Source of the DNA: Impatiens glandulifera
Taxonomy: Eukaryota > Streptophyta > Magnoliopsida > Ericales > Balsaminaceae
Assembly (NCBI RefSeq): GCF_907164915.1
Contig: NC_061868.1
Coordinates: 30,625,939-30,689,938, forward strand
Direction of reading: 5' to 3'
Length of the DNA: 64,000 nt
A model generated the notes under the pieces. It had not been told where the DNA came from, ran no database searches, and saw nothing but the letters and a program-made list of their open reading frames with translations. Position numbers and translations under genes: made by a program. Below are positions 12,641-24,051 of this stretch, in pieces. The stretch's first letter is position 1. Every line of letters begins with the position of its first letter.

Positions 12641-14880
12641 ATGGATTCGAGTGCCAACGTCACGAAGGTTCCGATCGTCGAACTAGCGGACAAAGTGTCT
12701 AGGAGGGTCAAGTCCGTCGAGAGAAGTGCTGCCATGGAAGCTCGGGTGACCTGGCTTGAGGAATGCATGAGCGAACACCAAGAAGCTCTCGAAGTTTTTA
12801 GCACGGTGGCCGATAGAGTGAAGGTACTCGATGAGGAAGGTGAAAAGCTAGAGAACGAAATCATGGGAATCATCAACAACTCGAAACATAGCATTCGAGA
12901 CGAAGTGCTTGGGATGGTTCGAGTGAATGTTGATGATATCCAGAATGAGGTATTTGAAGCAATCCGTGGAGAAGTCCAAGGCATGATCGATGCCTTTTAA
13001 AGGGAAATAAGGGGGAGGATCGAAGGCTTGGAGGGACGGATTGGGTGGAATGGAGGAGGGGATCTTCGAGGTGCGGCACCTCATCGAATTGATGTTCCCA
13101 AACCAACTTCATTCAAAGGCTCAAGGAGCGCAAGAGAAGTGGACGACTTCCTATGGAATATGGAGAGGTATTTTAAGGCATCCAACATACTTGACGATCG
13201 CATCAAGTTGCAAACGGCGCCATTTTTTCTTGATAGATATGGTATTGTTGTGGTGGAGGAGACGTGAAGCTGACATTGAACGAGGTACGTTACGAATGGA
13301 AACATGGGTGGATTTCAAGACCGAGTTCAGACGTCAATTCTTCCCCGAAAACGCGGATTTCGAAGCTCGAAAGCATTTAAGCCAACTTACACACTCCCAA
13401 TCCATAAAGGAGTATGTGAGAGAGTTCCAAGAGTTGATGCTAGAGTTACCCAGTCTCACCGAACAAGAGGCACTATTCACCTTTGTCAATGGCCTAAAGA
13501 TGTGGGCGTAGTTAGAACTACAAAGGGAGAAAGTGTAGAACGTCTCGGAGGCAATTGCGATTGCAGAAAGGCTGATTGAGCGTAAAACGTCTGTGGATAG
13601 ACCAAAGTTCAATAAGGACAACAAGGAGAAAGGCGGGGGAGATCGCCAACCCAAGAAGTGGCAACCAAACAACAATCCTGGAAGGCAAGCCGACGAAATG
13701 GGTAAGCCTAGAACTTGTCATATTTGTGGTTCCACCAATCACCTCAAGTTCATGTGTCCTTTCAAAGGGAAGAAAGTTGCGGCAGTCCAAGGAGCCGAAT
13801 CTTCCGATGATGAAGAAGGGGCTCAACTGGGATCTTTAAGGTTTCTCAATGCTGTTAAGGCTAGCGTTGTTGAGCCAGTCAAAGGAACGAAGAGGGGTTC
13901 AATGTTTATTGAGGCGGTGGTCGAAGGAAAGCGTGTAAAAGCCCTTGCCGACACTGGGGTAACCCACAACTTCATGTGTGAAGGAGTGGCTAAGGCGCTT
14001 GGCCTCCACATCAGCCAATCAAGGGGGACCATCAAGTCCGTGAACACGAAAGCCAAGCTGGTGACTGGTGAAACTAAGGAAGTGAAAATCCAAATCGGAG
14101 ACTGGAGCGGGAAGGTTTCCTTTTCAGTAATCCCCCTTGACGATTACGACGTAGTACTAGGACTACGATGGTTCGATTAGGTACGTGCGTGCATAATTCC
14201 CTATTCTGACTCGTTGGTCATCTTGGATCACGAGAGAACTAGTGCCATACCGGTTAGAAGGGAACTAGATGGAGTGGGAATGTTATCGGCTATACAATTT
14301 TAACCGAGGCCTCCAGCGAGGTGAAGAGACTTTTGCCGCTTTCGCTGTGATGGAAGATGAGGACGATTTTAAGGTGGGAGTAGAAGTGCCCAAAGAAGTC
14401 CAAGAAGTGTTGGAGGAGTTCAAAGACACGATGCCTGACGAACTCCCAAGGAAATTACCGCCAAAAAGGGACGTGGACCATAAAATCGAGTTAGTGACAG
14501 ACGCATTGCCACCATCTCGAACGCCTTATAGAATGGCACCTCTCGAGCTGAAGGAGTTGCAGAAACAATTGAAAGAGTTGCTTGATGCGGGAATGAATCA
14601 ACCATCCAAATCGCCCTACGGTGCTCCAGTGTTATTCCAAAAGAAGCACGATGGGTCATTGAGGATGTGTGTAGATTACCAGGCGTTGAACAAGTTGACC
14701 GTTCGAAACAAGTATCCGATCCCGATTGTTGGCGAGTTGTTCGATCAACTTAGAGGAGCCAAGTGGTTCTCAAAGATCGATTTACGGTCCGGATATTGGC
14801 AAGTGAGGATTGCAAAAAGGGATGAGACGAAGACCACCATGGTTACGAGGTATGGATCTTATGAACGTGTTATTTGTAAC
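12641..14880 (+). pseudogene. Broken gag-protease-RT of gypsy G2
   Basis: Gag begins MDSSANVTKVP at 12641 and runs to a stop at 12998. It continues across a frameshift near 13240 to 13511, with the core motif WWRRREADIERG. From 13593 a new open stretch has a CCHC zinc knuckle (CHICGSTNHLKFMC) and an aspartic protease motif ALADTGVTHNF, ending at a stop at 14178. After another break, 14269-14880 gives the N-terminal RT region, including [20 protein letters not shown] and [15 protein letters not shown]. The catalytic YxDD box is absent because of the truncation. At least two stops and two frameshifts make it non-functional. Confidence 0.85.
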
Positions 14881-14989
14881 ATCATTTAATTTTCACGGAA
14901 GATATTATAATTTATTTAATTTCAAGACAATATTTAATTTGAAGATAATATCAAGTTAATTTATTTGTAACATCATTTTATATATATTA

Positions 14990-16640
14990 CCTGTTATTTC
15001 AAGACAATATTTCTAACAATTTTCACGGGGAAAGGATAATTGAACGTGAGAGTGTAATGGCTGCTAGTGAGAGTGGTGAAGATGAATTAGATGATGAGCT
15101 TGTATAAGAACCGATGAATGTATAACAGAATAACGAGAGTAATACCATCGACGAACCTGTTGACGTTTGTGAGGATCACCTAATGGAAGATATTATAGCT
15201 GATTTGTTCCTTATTAACAATGAACATCCCAGTGAAAATGACCATCTCGTTGATGATACTAATGCATTTTACAAATTATTGGATGATTCGAAACTACCTT
15301 TGTACAAAGGTTCTCGAATTTCCATAGCCTCATATATATACTTACACTTCTTCACATAAAAAATGTAGGCCAGTGGACAAACACGTCATTTGATTTATTA
15401 TTAGGATTATTGATTCCGAAAAAGAATCAAGCATTAAGCATCAAACATCAAGCATCAAGCATCAAACATCAAGAATCAAGCATCAAGCATCATGCATCAA
15501 CCATCAAACATCAAGCATAAGGCATCAAGCACAAACTTCAAACATAAAGTATTAAGCATTAAGAATCAAGCATCAAACATCAAGCATCAAGAATCAAGCA
15601 TCAAGCATCAAGCATCAAACATTAAATTATTCAACATAATTAAGCATAAAGCATTAAGCATTAAGCATTAAGCATTAAGCATTAAGCATTAAGCATTAAG
15701 CATTAAGCATTAAGCATTAAGCATTAAGCATTAAACATTAAGCATTAAGCATTAAGCATTAAGCATTAAGCATTAAGCATTAAGCATTAAGCATTAAGCA
15801 TTAAGCATTAAGCAATAAGCATTAAGCATTAAGCATTAAGCATTAAGCATTAAGCATTAAGCATTAAGCATTAAGCATTAAGCATTAAGCATTAAGCATT
15901 AAGCATTAAGCATTAAGCATTAAACATAAGTTGATACATGTAAGAATGATTGTATGCTTTTTCGTAAAGAACATAAGGATTTGAAAAACTGTATAGTCTG
16001 TGGGCTATCTAGATGGAATATCAATAAATCTAGTGGTGCAATTTGGAAAAAAGTGAATGGAAATTTTATTCCCAATAAGGTGAAGCGATATTTTCCATTA
16101 AAACCGAGGCTACAAAAACATTTCATGTGTTCCAAAACTGTTGCACTGATGACGTGGCATAAAGATAGCAATTCCCAGTAATTCTCATCCCTTACAATGT
16201 ATCTCCCACTATATGTATGAACACAAGAAAATTTCTTCTGTCCATGTTAATTCCAGGATCAAAGGGTCCTGGAGATTGTATTGACGTGTTTTTGAGCCAC
16301 TTATTGAAGAGTTGATGGAATTGTGGCATACCAGTGTGAAGACATACGATGCAAGCAAAAATAATTTTTTAACTTACGGGCAACTCTTGTGTGGACTATG
16401 AATGATTTCCCGACATATGCACATTTATCTAGATGGAGTACAAAGGGAAAATTTGTATGTCTGTCTTGTAATTAGAACACTGCATCATTGATGTTAACAA
16501 ATTGCCAAAAGGAGTGTTACATGAGTCATCGACGCTTCCTCCAACAAATTACTAGAAGGAGTGTTAGATATGTATGAGTAACGTTCATTTCGGTAACGAA
16601 TTGTAACGACATTAGTCTTTAGTGATGCCCCTTTTTCTAT
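14990..16640 (+). pseudogene. CACTA (En/Spm) TNP2-like transposase relic
   Basis: Broken frames match the plant TNP2 transposase in order. These are an acidic N-terminal part with FYKLLDDSKLPLYKGS (about 15266-15320) and a WTNTSFDLLLGLL segment (about 15373-15412). The heptamer array at 15426-15928 comes next. Then CMLFRKEHKDLKNCIVCGLSRW and RYFPLKPRLQKHFMCSKTVALMTWH follow (15951-16165), then IPGPKGPGDCIDVFL (about 16252-16300), and finally DFPTYAHLSRWSTKGKFVCLSC (16404-16470). Stops are frequent. No CACTA termini were found in the window. Its left edge abuts the truncated gypsy G2. Confidence 0.8.
15426..15928 (+). repeat. Heptanucleotide array (TAAGCAT)n with degenerate left part
   Basis: From about 15641 to 15925 there are roughly 40 nearly perfect copies of TAAGCAT. 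The left part (15426-15640) is a degenerate version dominated by AAGCATC and AAACATC. The array lies inside the TNP2 transposase reading region. It has the 7 bp period of plant telomeres but not their sequence. Confidence 0.95.
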
Positions 16641-17307
16641 GAACCCAAACTACTGACAACCTTTGTTTTCTCATTGCAAAATATTTTAATTAATAGAAAA
16701 AGTAAAAATCTTATTTTTCGGTGTCTGATTTATTGTAGCCACCGGCAAACACCACCGAGAACCCCCACTAAAACCCCAAATAGAAATGTGGATTTTTTTG
16801 AAATATTTCACTTCATGAGAAGAATACTTAAGACAGATGAATTAGACACTACAAAAATTATAAAAGTAATCCATTGCAAAATAAAACTTCCAAATTTCAA
16901 TAGAAAAACAAGTTGAAAATATGTTTTAAAAAACTACTCCATTCATTGGAAAAAAAAAAGAATTTATCACAAGTGAAAAATTTTACTACAAAATTGAAAA
17001 AACTGAAATATCCAATACTAAATCCAATGAAAACACTAAGATCCGTTTAGTAACCTTTTAATTAATATTGAAATTGGAATTGGAATTTGAATTGGAATTG
17101 GAATTGGTGGCCTAATTTTAATATATGTTTAATTGAATCGTTAATATTAAGAATTATAATTTAAATTAGAATTCAATATATTATAATTTTATAATTCTTA
17201 ATTTGAATTTTTTTAGCTCGAAATTTTAGTTTTAATTTTTTTTTATATTTAAAAAAAAAATTAATTTCTTATTTTATCATTTAAAACATGATTACTGTTT
17301 TCAATCG

Positions 17308-17351
<44 letters not shown>

Positions 17352-18243
17352 TTAATTTAGGATGTTAAAATGTTAAACGATATTTTTTATTTTTTAGAAG
17401 AGTAAATTAACATTTTGAACAGATATATATTTCTTTTAATTTAAGAAGTTAACTTATAAAACCGATATTTTATTTTTGAATTTAAGGAATTAAAATTTTA
17501 TTTAAACAAATATTTTTTTTTAACAAATAAATTTAAAATTTTGAACCGATAATTTTTTTAATGAAAATAGAAATTTAAACCAAACTTTTGACACTTAGTT
17601 AGCATAATTGTTAAACCAACATTGTAAAATAATATATAAGATATATTAAAATTATTTTTTATTATATTATTTTTTTAAACATGAAAATTGAAATTAAATT
17701 ATAAATCTATAAGAATTGAATTATAAATATCAATTCTCATTAAATTAGAATTTAAATTTAATGTAAATTTCACTCTCAATTCTACTTATCCAAACTTAGT
17801 CAAAAATATATTGTACAAAATTGTTTGCAAGATGATCATTTAAAATTTCTTTTCCATTAAGAAAACAATCAAACATCTCTTAAAACTTACATCTTGAAAC
17901 TTGTCTTAGCCATCCAAGTTTATTGATTTAAGATTGATCCACCAATAAAAGTAGAGCGGACCATCAATAGTAAAAATGTAATTTGTAGTGTCTTTTGTAA
18001 TGTGGCAACCCTATGGATTGCTTATTTGCATCACAAACTAGGCCTCATGGGCACATAATTCATTTCAAGATTGGTGAAGTACGAAGTCCAATTGTCCGAC
18101 ACCTTTTAGGCAACACAAATTTCAAATAGTATAAACTGAAATTCAGCAACTCAACATTATATATTAAGTTTGGAGAACAAAATTAAAAGTGGGATGAGGC
18201 TGACATGGTTGCATTTTCCTTCTTTTGATGTTTAATTTGTTGA
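16641..18243. other. AT-rich intergenic region with possible MITE
   Basis: No gene is visible. It has GGAATT short repeats near 17065-17106, a TA microsatellite at 17311-17349, and a stretch 17037-17805 whose ends are weakly inverted (CTAAGATCCGTTTAG against CTAAGTTTGGATAAG), possibly a decayed MITE. The last part is the 3' flank of the LBD gene. Confidence 0.45.
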
Positions 18244-19299
18244 TCAATTGACACTGGTCAGGCTGAAACATGCAGCTACATTCTTTAATTCCTTCTTCGC
18301 TACATGCTGAAATGAGTCAGTTGTATCTTTCAAAGATGAGTCCGAGCTACAAACATCATTTAAGAATAATAGAAAGTAGATCAGTAAAAAAAATTAGAAC
18401 TGGTTGACATCTAATTTTATTTTGTAAGTCACCAACCTTGAATCAGATGTGTCATTGGAATCTATGTAAGATTGTTTATCGTCAATTGTATCAAAGAAAG
18501 TGTGCATCTCATCATAATCTTGAACCGGCTCTTCTTGTATATTTTGATGTTGGGATGAAACTAAGAGAGGTTGCATCATCAACACCGAATTGTTACTCAT
18601 AGTATTATTACTATTATTATTAATATTGTTGGTTTCAGTACCGAAGTTGTGTTGTGGGTACGCATGTTGAATCCACATTGAATTATTTTCGTCATTGTAA
18701 GCGACATTTATGGTGTTTGTGTAGTGTTCATTGGATGAAACAGGCAAAGGAGTCGAAAGCGAATTAACATCAGCTTGTTCATGATATAAGGTTAATGCAT
18801 TAATTCCTAGTTGAAGATTAGAGGTACATTCATCTATAATAGTTGATCCATCTTGCATATGTGTTTGTTGTTGTTGTTGTTGTCGGTAAAGACGAAGTTG
18901 AGAATGAACCGCATGCAATTCCATCTCAGTCTGGTGTATCTGAGACTGAAGACCTCTAATGAAATAACAACACCCTTCAACTGGATATCTATCGCGCATA
19001 TTAGCTTGAAAAATAATGGAATTCATAGCTTCTCTCTTTTGAGATGGGTCAATTCCTTTCAAAATCTTAACTATATTGCTCACACCAAAGAGACGATGGG
19101 CATTCTGAAACATCTTGGGTTGGTCGGCCGGGAAATATGGGGCGAGCAAACACTTGGGAGTGCATCTCCTCCTCTGGTATTTGCAGGCTGCACAAGCGTG
19201 GGTTGTGCCACCTTTAAGGGTCATTTGGGTTATGTTTGTTTGATTTTTAAAAGCTGTTTTGGGTTTAGAGATCAAGAGATCCGGAGAGGGATAGGCCAA
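18244..19299 (-). CDS. LBD27-like: LOB-domain (LBD22/LBD27-like) transcription factor
   Basis: This is a class I LBD protein, plant-specific and DNA-binding, expected in the nucleus. The start MAYPSPDL is at 19299, and the LOB domain begins at TLKGG near residue 27. The zinc-finger-like block CAACKYQRRRCTPKC (C-x2-C-x6-C-x3-C) is complete. The GAS-type block APYFPADQPKMFQNAHRLFGVS follows, then a coiled coil ending in a short polyglutamine run (codons near 18870-18890). My two-exon model is 19299-18437 and 18346-18244, with donor AG|GTTGGT and acceptor TTGTAG. It gives 321 residues ending in CFSLTSVN, an end I associate with this subgroup. Without splicing, the frame would read 20 unrelated residues to 18394. 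The sequence most resembles Arabidopsis LBD27 (SIDECAR POLLEN, a pollen-development regulator) and LBD22. I cannot separate the two. A second ATG at the LOB domain (MTLKGG) could be the true start. Confidence 0.87.
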
Positions 19300-21044
19300 A
19301 GCTGAGGGATCGGATCATATTTGGGAGAAGGAACGATGGAATGGTCTCAATAAGTCTCATTATTATATGAGCGAATATGCTGGTGAGTGATGATGGAATA
19401 GACAGTAATAAGTCTCTCATCATTGTGAACAGCTGTTGGAAAATTATAGACTCCTAATTTCATGGAAACTTATGTGGTTACAAGCCAAGTCTTAGTGATA
19501 GGCTATTAACTAAATCTTGTGGTTTATGTTTTGTAAAGTAATTAAAAATTACTCTATTTTGATGGCCCTTGTTTTTCAACAATAATAACTAACACTTATA
19601 TTGACTAAGTCCATTTAATTCTAAATATGTCACAAGTTAAGAACAATAATATTAATAGAGTATATATATTCTCGATATATAATATTTATATAAATGTTAT
19701 TTTTTTTCTCATATAGTAAAGAAATATATAATTATATATATATTTTTTATAAATTATTTAATATTTTATCATATTTTACATAATTAAAATATAAAGATAA
19801 AATAATTATTTTATTTATATATATAAACACAGTTTTTTTAAACATATATAATATAGAAAAATTATATCTTTTACTATAATTAAAAAATTTATAAAAATAT
19901 TCTCTTTCTTTATCTATTTTTCAAGCTATATAAATATAAATATTCTATGCTAAGCATTATCAATCTTTTTGTAAACTTTCTTATTTTTATCATATATATA
20001 AATCAATTTTTTAAAACTATTTCTTATTTTTTATCATATTTTATATAATTAAAATAGAAAAATAGAATTATATTTACTCTTTCTATCCCATTAATATTTT
20101 TTTATTTTCTCTTATTTATTAATTTTTAAATATATATTTTGATGATTTAATTCATTAATATTTTTATTTAAAATAAATAATAATAGGGAGAAATATTAAA
20201 TATATATATAATAATAATATTTAACTTTAAATAACTGAGTTCTCACACCACAACGCTTCATGTTTTTGTGAGAGTAACTTTAAATAACTGAGTTCTCTCA
20301 CAACGCTACATGTTTTTGTGAGAGTAATGGGTCGTATTGTTAATTCGCGAGTCGATTCACTCATAAAAGTTGAAATGCTTAAAATAAAAAATAAGATTAA
20401 AATATAAAATTTGAAATGTACAACCATTTAACCAACTAAGTCAATAAAATTTTATATTTTTAAATTTAACATCAAGTTTGATAAACTTCCAATATTACGT
20501 TTATATAATTTAATTTAATTTATTTATTTCTTATAATTTGTTTTAAGACCTAAATTGTGTTATATAAACTAGATAACACTTTATTTTATATTTATAATAT
20601 TATACTTTAATTTATTTGTTTTTAGTGATAAATATTAAATACTTATTTTTGTTTTGAATTTTAATATGAGTGTAAATGAGTATGCATACTGTATTAATAA
20701 ATATACAAATTCACCAGTTGGTCAAAACTTACCTTCAAAATATATATATACACACATAAATTATAAATTGAATTTTATAAACACAGATAGTTTAGAGGCT
20801 AAAGTTTTCACATATTATGTCTTAGATTACAGTTCAAATCCTAGTTAATGTGAATATGAGTGTGGGTATAATAAATACTAAAATGACAATAATGTTGGTA
20901 TATATGAATGTAAATTTGAAGGATAAAAGAACGATGATTTGAATCGAAAATATATGTTAATAATGTCCCTTGAAGGAGAATGTATGCTAATATATGTAAG
21001 TGAACATTTGAGAAAATGTTGCTTCGAATTGAAGCGACATTAGT
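19300..21044. other. Upstream flank of LBD gene and AT-rich spacer
   Basis: This holds the presumed promoter of the LBD gene (19300 upward) and then AT-rich DNA without coding signs. A 52 bp tandem duplication lies at 20223-20326. It ends at the right edge of the Tat-like LTR at 21045. Confidence 0.5.
20223..20326. repeat. Tandem duplication, ~52 bp unit
   Basis: Two adjacent units (20223-20275 and 20276-20326) share TTTAAATAACTGAGTTCTC and CATGTTTTTGTGAGAGTAA, with a few differences. Confidence 0.9.
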
Positions 21045-21674
21045 TGTAACCCCAAGAATCCTGTGCCCGCGTAACTTAGCACGTGTCAGGGATGCCATAC
21101 ATCTTTGATGGTTTCAACCTTGTTTTGTAAGCCATACATCTTTTCAAATAAAACATTATTTTTTAAAAGATTTTGATAATATCCGATATTTTAAAATTAA
21201 TTAATTTTATTCAAATTTAAATAATTTGAGAATTTGTTATAATCAAATGATAATTTGATTTCTATGAAATCTGAAAATTAATTAAACATAATTAATTTAA
21301 GAAAAATATATTTATTTGAAAACAGAGTCGCCAATTGATTTTAAAGAAAATTAAAAAGATGTACGTATACAAACATATTTTAAACTAGAGTTTCGTTTTG
21401 GTTCAAAGTTTGGTGATACTCGAGAAAAGACTTTCGTGCTATTTCATCTGTACCTATTCGAAAACGGTCTCTATTTTATAAACTCGAATTTTTAAAAATT
21501 GGTTGTATAACATTTTGAGTCTTTAATTGTTTATTCTTTTGGTCCTAGTCATGCTTCTAGGTTTAGCGTTATTTAAACTATTGAAACATCAATATTTAAA
21601 TACTAGTACTTGTTGTGGATGACAACTAAGGTGGAAATACCTAGAGAAAATCAGTCATTTTTAAAAGCATTATG

Positions 21675-22607
21675 TGTTAGATAAAATTAGACAGGTTAAA
21701 TAAAACTTAACAAAAAAAAAACTCTTGTGCAGGAACAGGCAAAGGACCGAACTGGTCAAATTACCAAACTGGTCAAATTATCGAACAGGTTAAGAAACTC
21801 AACCGGTCAAGAAATTAAACCGACCAGAAACATGACCGTACAAGAAAGTCCAGATCGACCAAAGTAGAAGGCCAGAATCAATCACTAGACAGTCGGTTAA
21901 TCAAAAACTAATGGAAAAACTGGAAGTGATCCGGTTAACATAAACAACCGACCTGCACAAAAAGACACTTCGGGTATCTGTTGTGAATGATATCGAAGGA
22001 ACAGACTGAACATTGACATATTCATACAAGTTTGAGGACAGTCTGCAGGCTGCAGAAAACCGTCCTACAAGATCTTTCTACTTAAGGATAAATCAGAAAG
22101 GCAATCTTCCAAGTACAGACAACTGTCCAACCGACAGTTGCCATATTGAGTAAAAGACAAACCTAACAGGTTTGACCTACACTGGAAGACTAGACCGCCA
22201 GGTCTGAATCACTGAACCTCTACTCAACCAATCAGATTCAAGGAAATGAAATGTGATCTCCGAACATCCATAAAAACCCATCTTGTTACTTACTTTCTGC
22301 CTGTTTTACTTTATAACCGATCCGCACTAACCGACTAATACCGCTCCAACCGAATCACTAAGTTCCTAAACCGACCCAGCAATCTCCAAACCTGTCTTAT
22401 TCAAATTCGGTCATGCCTATCTCGTGTGTGTGCTGCTTCAACCTGAAACAAACCACTTCCGCGCTTGAACTCTATTCAAGGGTTTGTGACAATTTGTGTA
22501 GTATTGAAACCCTGGTATTAATCTCTAACCGGATTAATCACCACCCTTTGAGTGAGACGCGATAACCGGCCAACCCCGGTCCCCCAGCCGCGACTTAGAT
22601 CCTAACA
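21675..22607 (+). repeat. Left LTR of the copia array, lacking the promoter block
   Basis: It is 933 bp, against about 1200 bp for the other two. At 22255-22260 it jumps from GAAATGTGATC directly to TCCGAACATCC. The ~263 bp block missing here contains the TATA box in the other LTRs. Confidence 0.9.
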
Positions 22608-22646
22608 AATTGTATCAGAGCAGTTAGTTTCAATACTCAAGCAAGC

Positions 22647-23681
22647 ATGTCGTTTGATAGGACCCCAATGCTAAAAGGTGACGACTTCGCCAACTGGAAG
22701 GCACGCATGTACCTGCATTTAATCACCATGGATGACAAGATGCAGTTCATTCTGGCTGAAGAACCGATAATAATTGATAAAGACAGAAAGGATTGGACAG
22801 CTGAAGATAGGAGAAGAAATAATCTGGATAACCATGCCAGAAACCGCATCTCTAACAGTTTGGACAGAAATATGTTTTGCAAGATCAGAGACTGCAAAAC
22901 CGCAAAGGAAGCATGGGAAATGGTGATTCAACTTTTTGAAGGTAGTGACCAAATAAAGGAGAACCAGAAAGAGCATAAGGCTCTAATGGCTGTTGAAAGA
23001 AATGGAAAATGGGCCGATAGTGATTCGGACGACTCATCATCCAGCGACAATGATGATAAAGTTGAAACCTGCCTCACGGCTAAAAAAGAATCTGAGGTAT
23101 TTGATCTCTCCTTTGATGACTTTACCCGAGATGATTTAATTGCTGCACTCAATGACATGGTCATTAAGTACATAAAACTGTTAAAATCTCTCAGTCAAAC
23201 TATTTCAAAAAGCAAGTCTAATAGTTCAAGTTTTTCATCTCAAATCAAAGTGGTTGATGTTTCAATAAGTGAGATCTCATCTAAGAATGAGAAGCTCAAT
23301 GAAGAAATTACAAGCTGTAATGATATAACTTCAAAGGATGAGATGATTTATATAAAGCCAACTTCAAGCTGGCTGAAACCTGAGAGAAGGACAGCCAGTT
23401 TGTATGGCAAAGAAAAACTTGACCGAAAGTCAAGAGATGTTTACCGAAAATCATCCTTTAAAGTTAAATCATCAACAGATAGATATACTATACATACACA
23501 CAACAGGAAGTCCATCAAAATAATCAAAATATGGATTCCTAAGGGATTATTAAGCCACGGACCAAAAGAAAAATGGGGACCATATTTTCTATTTTCTATG
23601 AATGTAGGTAAATCAAGACAAAAACTTGGAAGAGACAACATTGCATCCGGACAGCCGACTGCTGACAGACACATCACATGA
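22647..23681 (+). CDS. Copia gag-derived ORF, unit 1
   Basis: This 344-residue frame begins MSFDRTPML just after the primer-binding site, which fixes the start. Residues 1-105 resemble the N-terminal part of copia gag (FANWKARMYLHLITMDD, then AKEAWEMVIQLFEGSDQIKENQ). The following gag core is missing, and the frame goes straight to KALMAVERNGKWADSDSDD and an acidic, serine-rich part with DFTRDDLIAALNDMV. No zinc knuckle and no polymerase domains follow. A short C-terminal RNase H tail of copia type (EVANILTKPLLESKF) occurs at about 23693-23780 in another frame. It is probably a packaging-dependent derivative without its own enzymes. Confidence 0.75.
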   Translation: MSFDRTPMLKGDDFANWKARMYLHLITMDDKMQFILAEEPIIIDKDRKDWTAEDRRRNNLDNHARNRISNSLDRNMFCKIRDCKTAKEAWEMVIQLFEGSDQIKENQKEHKALMAVERNGKWADSDSDDSSSSDNDDKVETCLTAKKESEVFDLSFDDFTRDDLIAALNDMVIKYIKLLKSLSQTISKSKSNSSSFSSQIKVVDVSISEISSKNEKLNEEITSCNDITSKDEMIYIKPTSSWLKPERRTASLYGKEKLDRKSRDVYRKSSFKVKSSTDRYTIHTHNRKSIKIIKIWIPKGLLSHGPKEKWGPYFLFSMNVGKSRQKLGRDNIASGQPTADRHIT

Positions 23682-23836
23682 AGGGAACAAGCATGAAGTG
23701 GCTAACATCCTCACAAAGCCACTTCTCGAGTCTAAGTTTTCTTCCCTTAGAAATATTTTAGAATTGTTAGATTACAAAAATTTTCATACAAAATTCTTCT
23801 TCAAATAATGTTCTCCTTAAACCAAACCGTTTTTCC

Positions 23837-23990
23837 AAAAACCGGCCAAACAAACATAAGATTTTTAAACCGGCCGGCCAAACAAACATAAGATTTTTAA
23901 ACAAGCCAAACAAACATAAGATTTTTAAACCGGCCAAACAAACATAAGATTTTTAAACCGGCCAAACAAACATAAGATTTTTAAACCGGC
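23837..23990 (+). repeat. 28 bp tandem repeat in unit 1 (five copies)
   Basis: Five copies of a unit containing CAAACAAACATAAGATTTTT, separated by CCGG-bearing links, lie just before the polypurine tract. Unit 2 has only three copies at 26494-26587. Confidence 0.9.
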
Positions 23991-24051
23991 CTACTTCTTA
24001 CTTCTTGCATGGTTTTGAATATTTATTCTAAATAATCAAAAAGGGAGAAAT

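Larger units (their letters stand above)
12156..14880 (+). mobile_element. Truncated Ty3/gypsy retrotransposon (element G2)
   Basis: It consists of a 5' LTR (12156-12594), a primer-binding site near 12597 (TGATATCAGAGC, one base off the initiator Met site), then gag, zinc knuckle, protease and the first part of reverse transcriptase. The element stops at about 14880 in the middle of reverse transcriptase and no 3' LTR is visible. It is inserted into the decayed gag of the Tat-like element. Its LTR end (AGTGCCACACGG...CCCGTGACA) resembles that of G1. Confidence 0.85.

Noticed and set aside
15426..15928. Heptamer array as an internal telomere
   Set aside because: The 7 bp period is the same, but TAAGCAT is not TTTAGGG or a simple variant, and the array lies inside a transposase relic.
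17037..17805. Decayed MITE in the spacer before the LBD gene
   Set aside because: The suggested inverted ends match only partly and no target duplication could be defined, so it is mentioned only in the spacer description.
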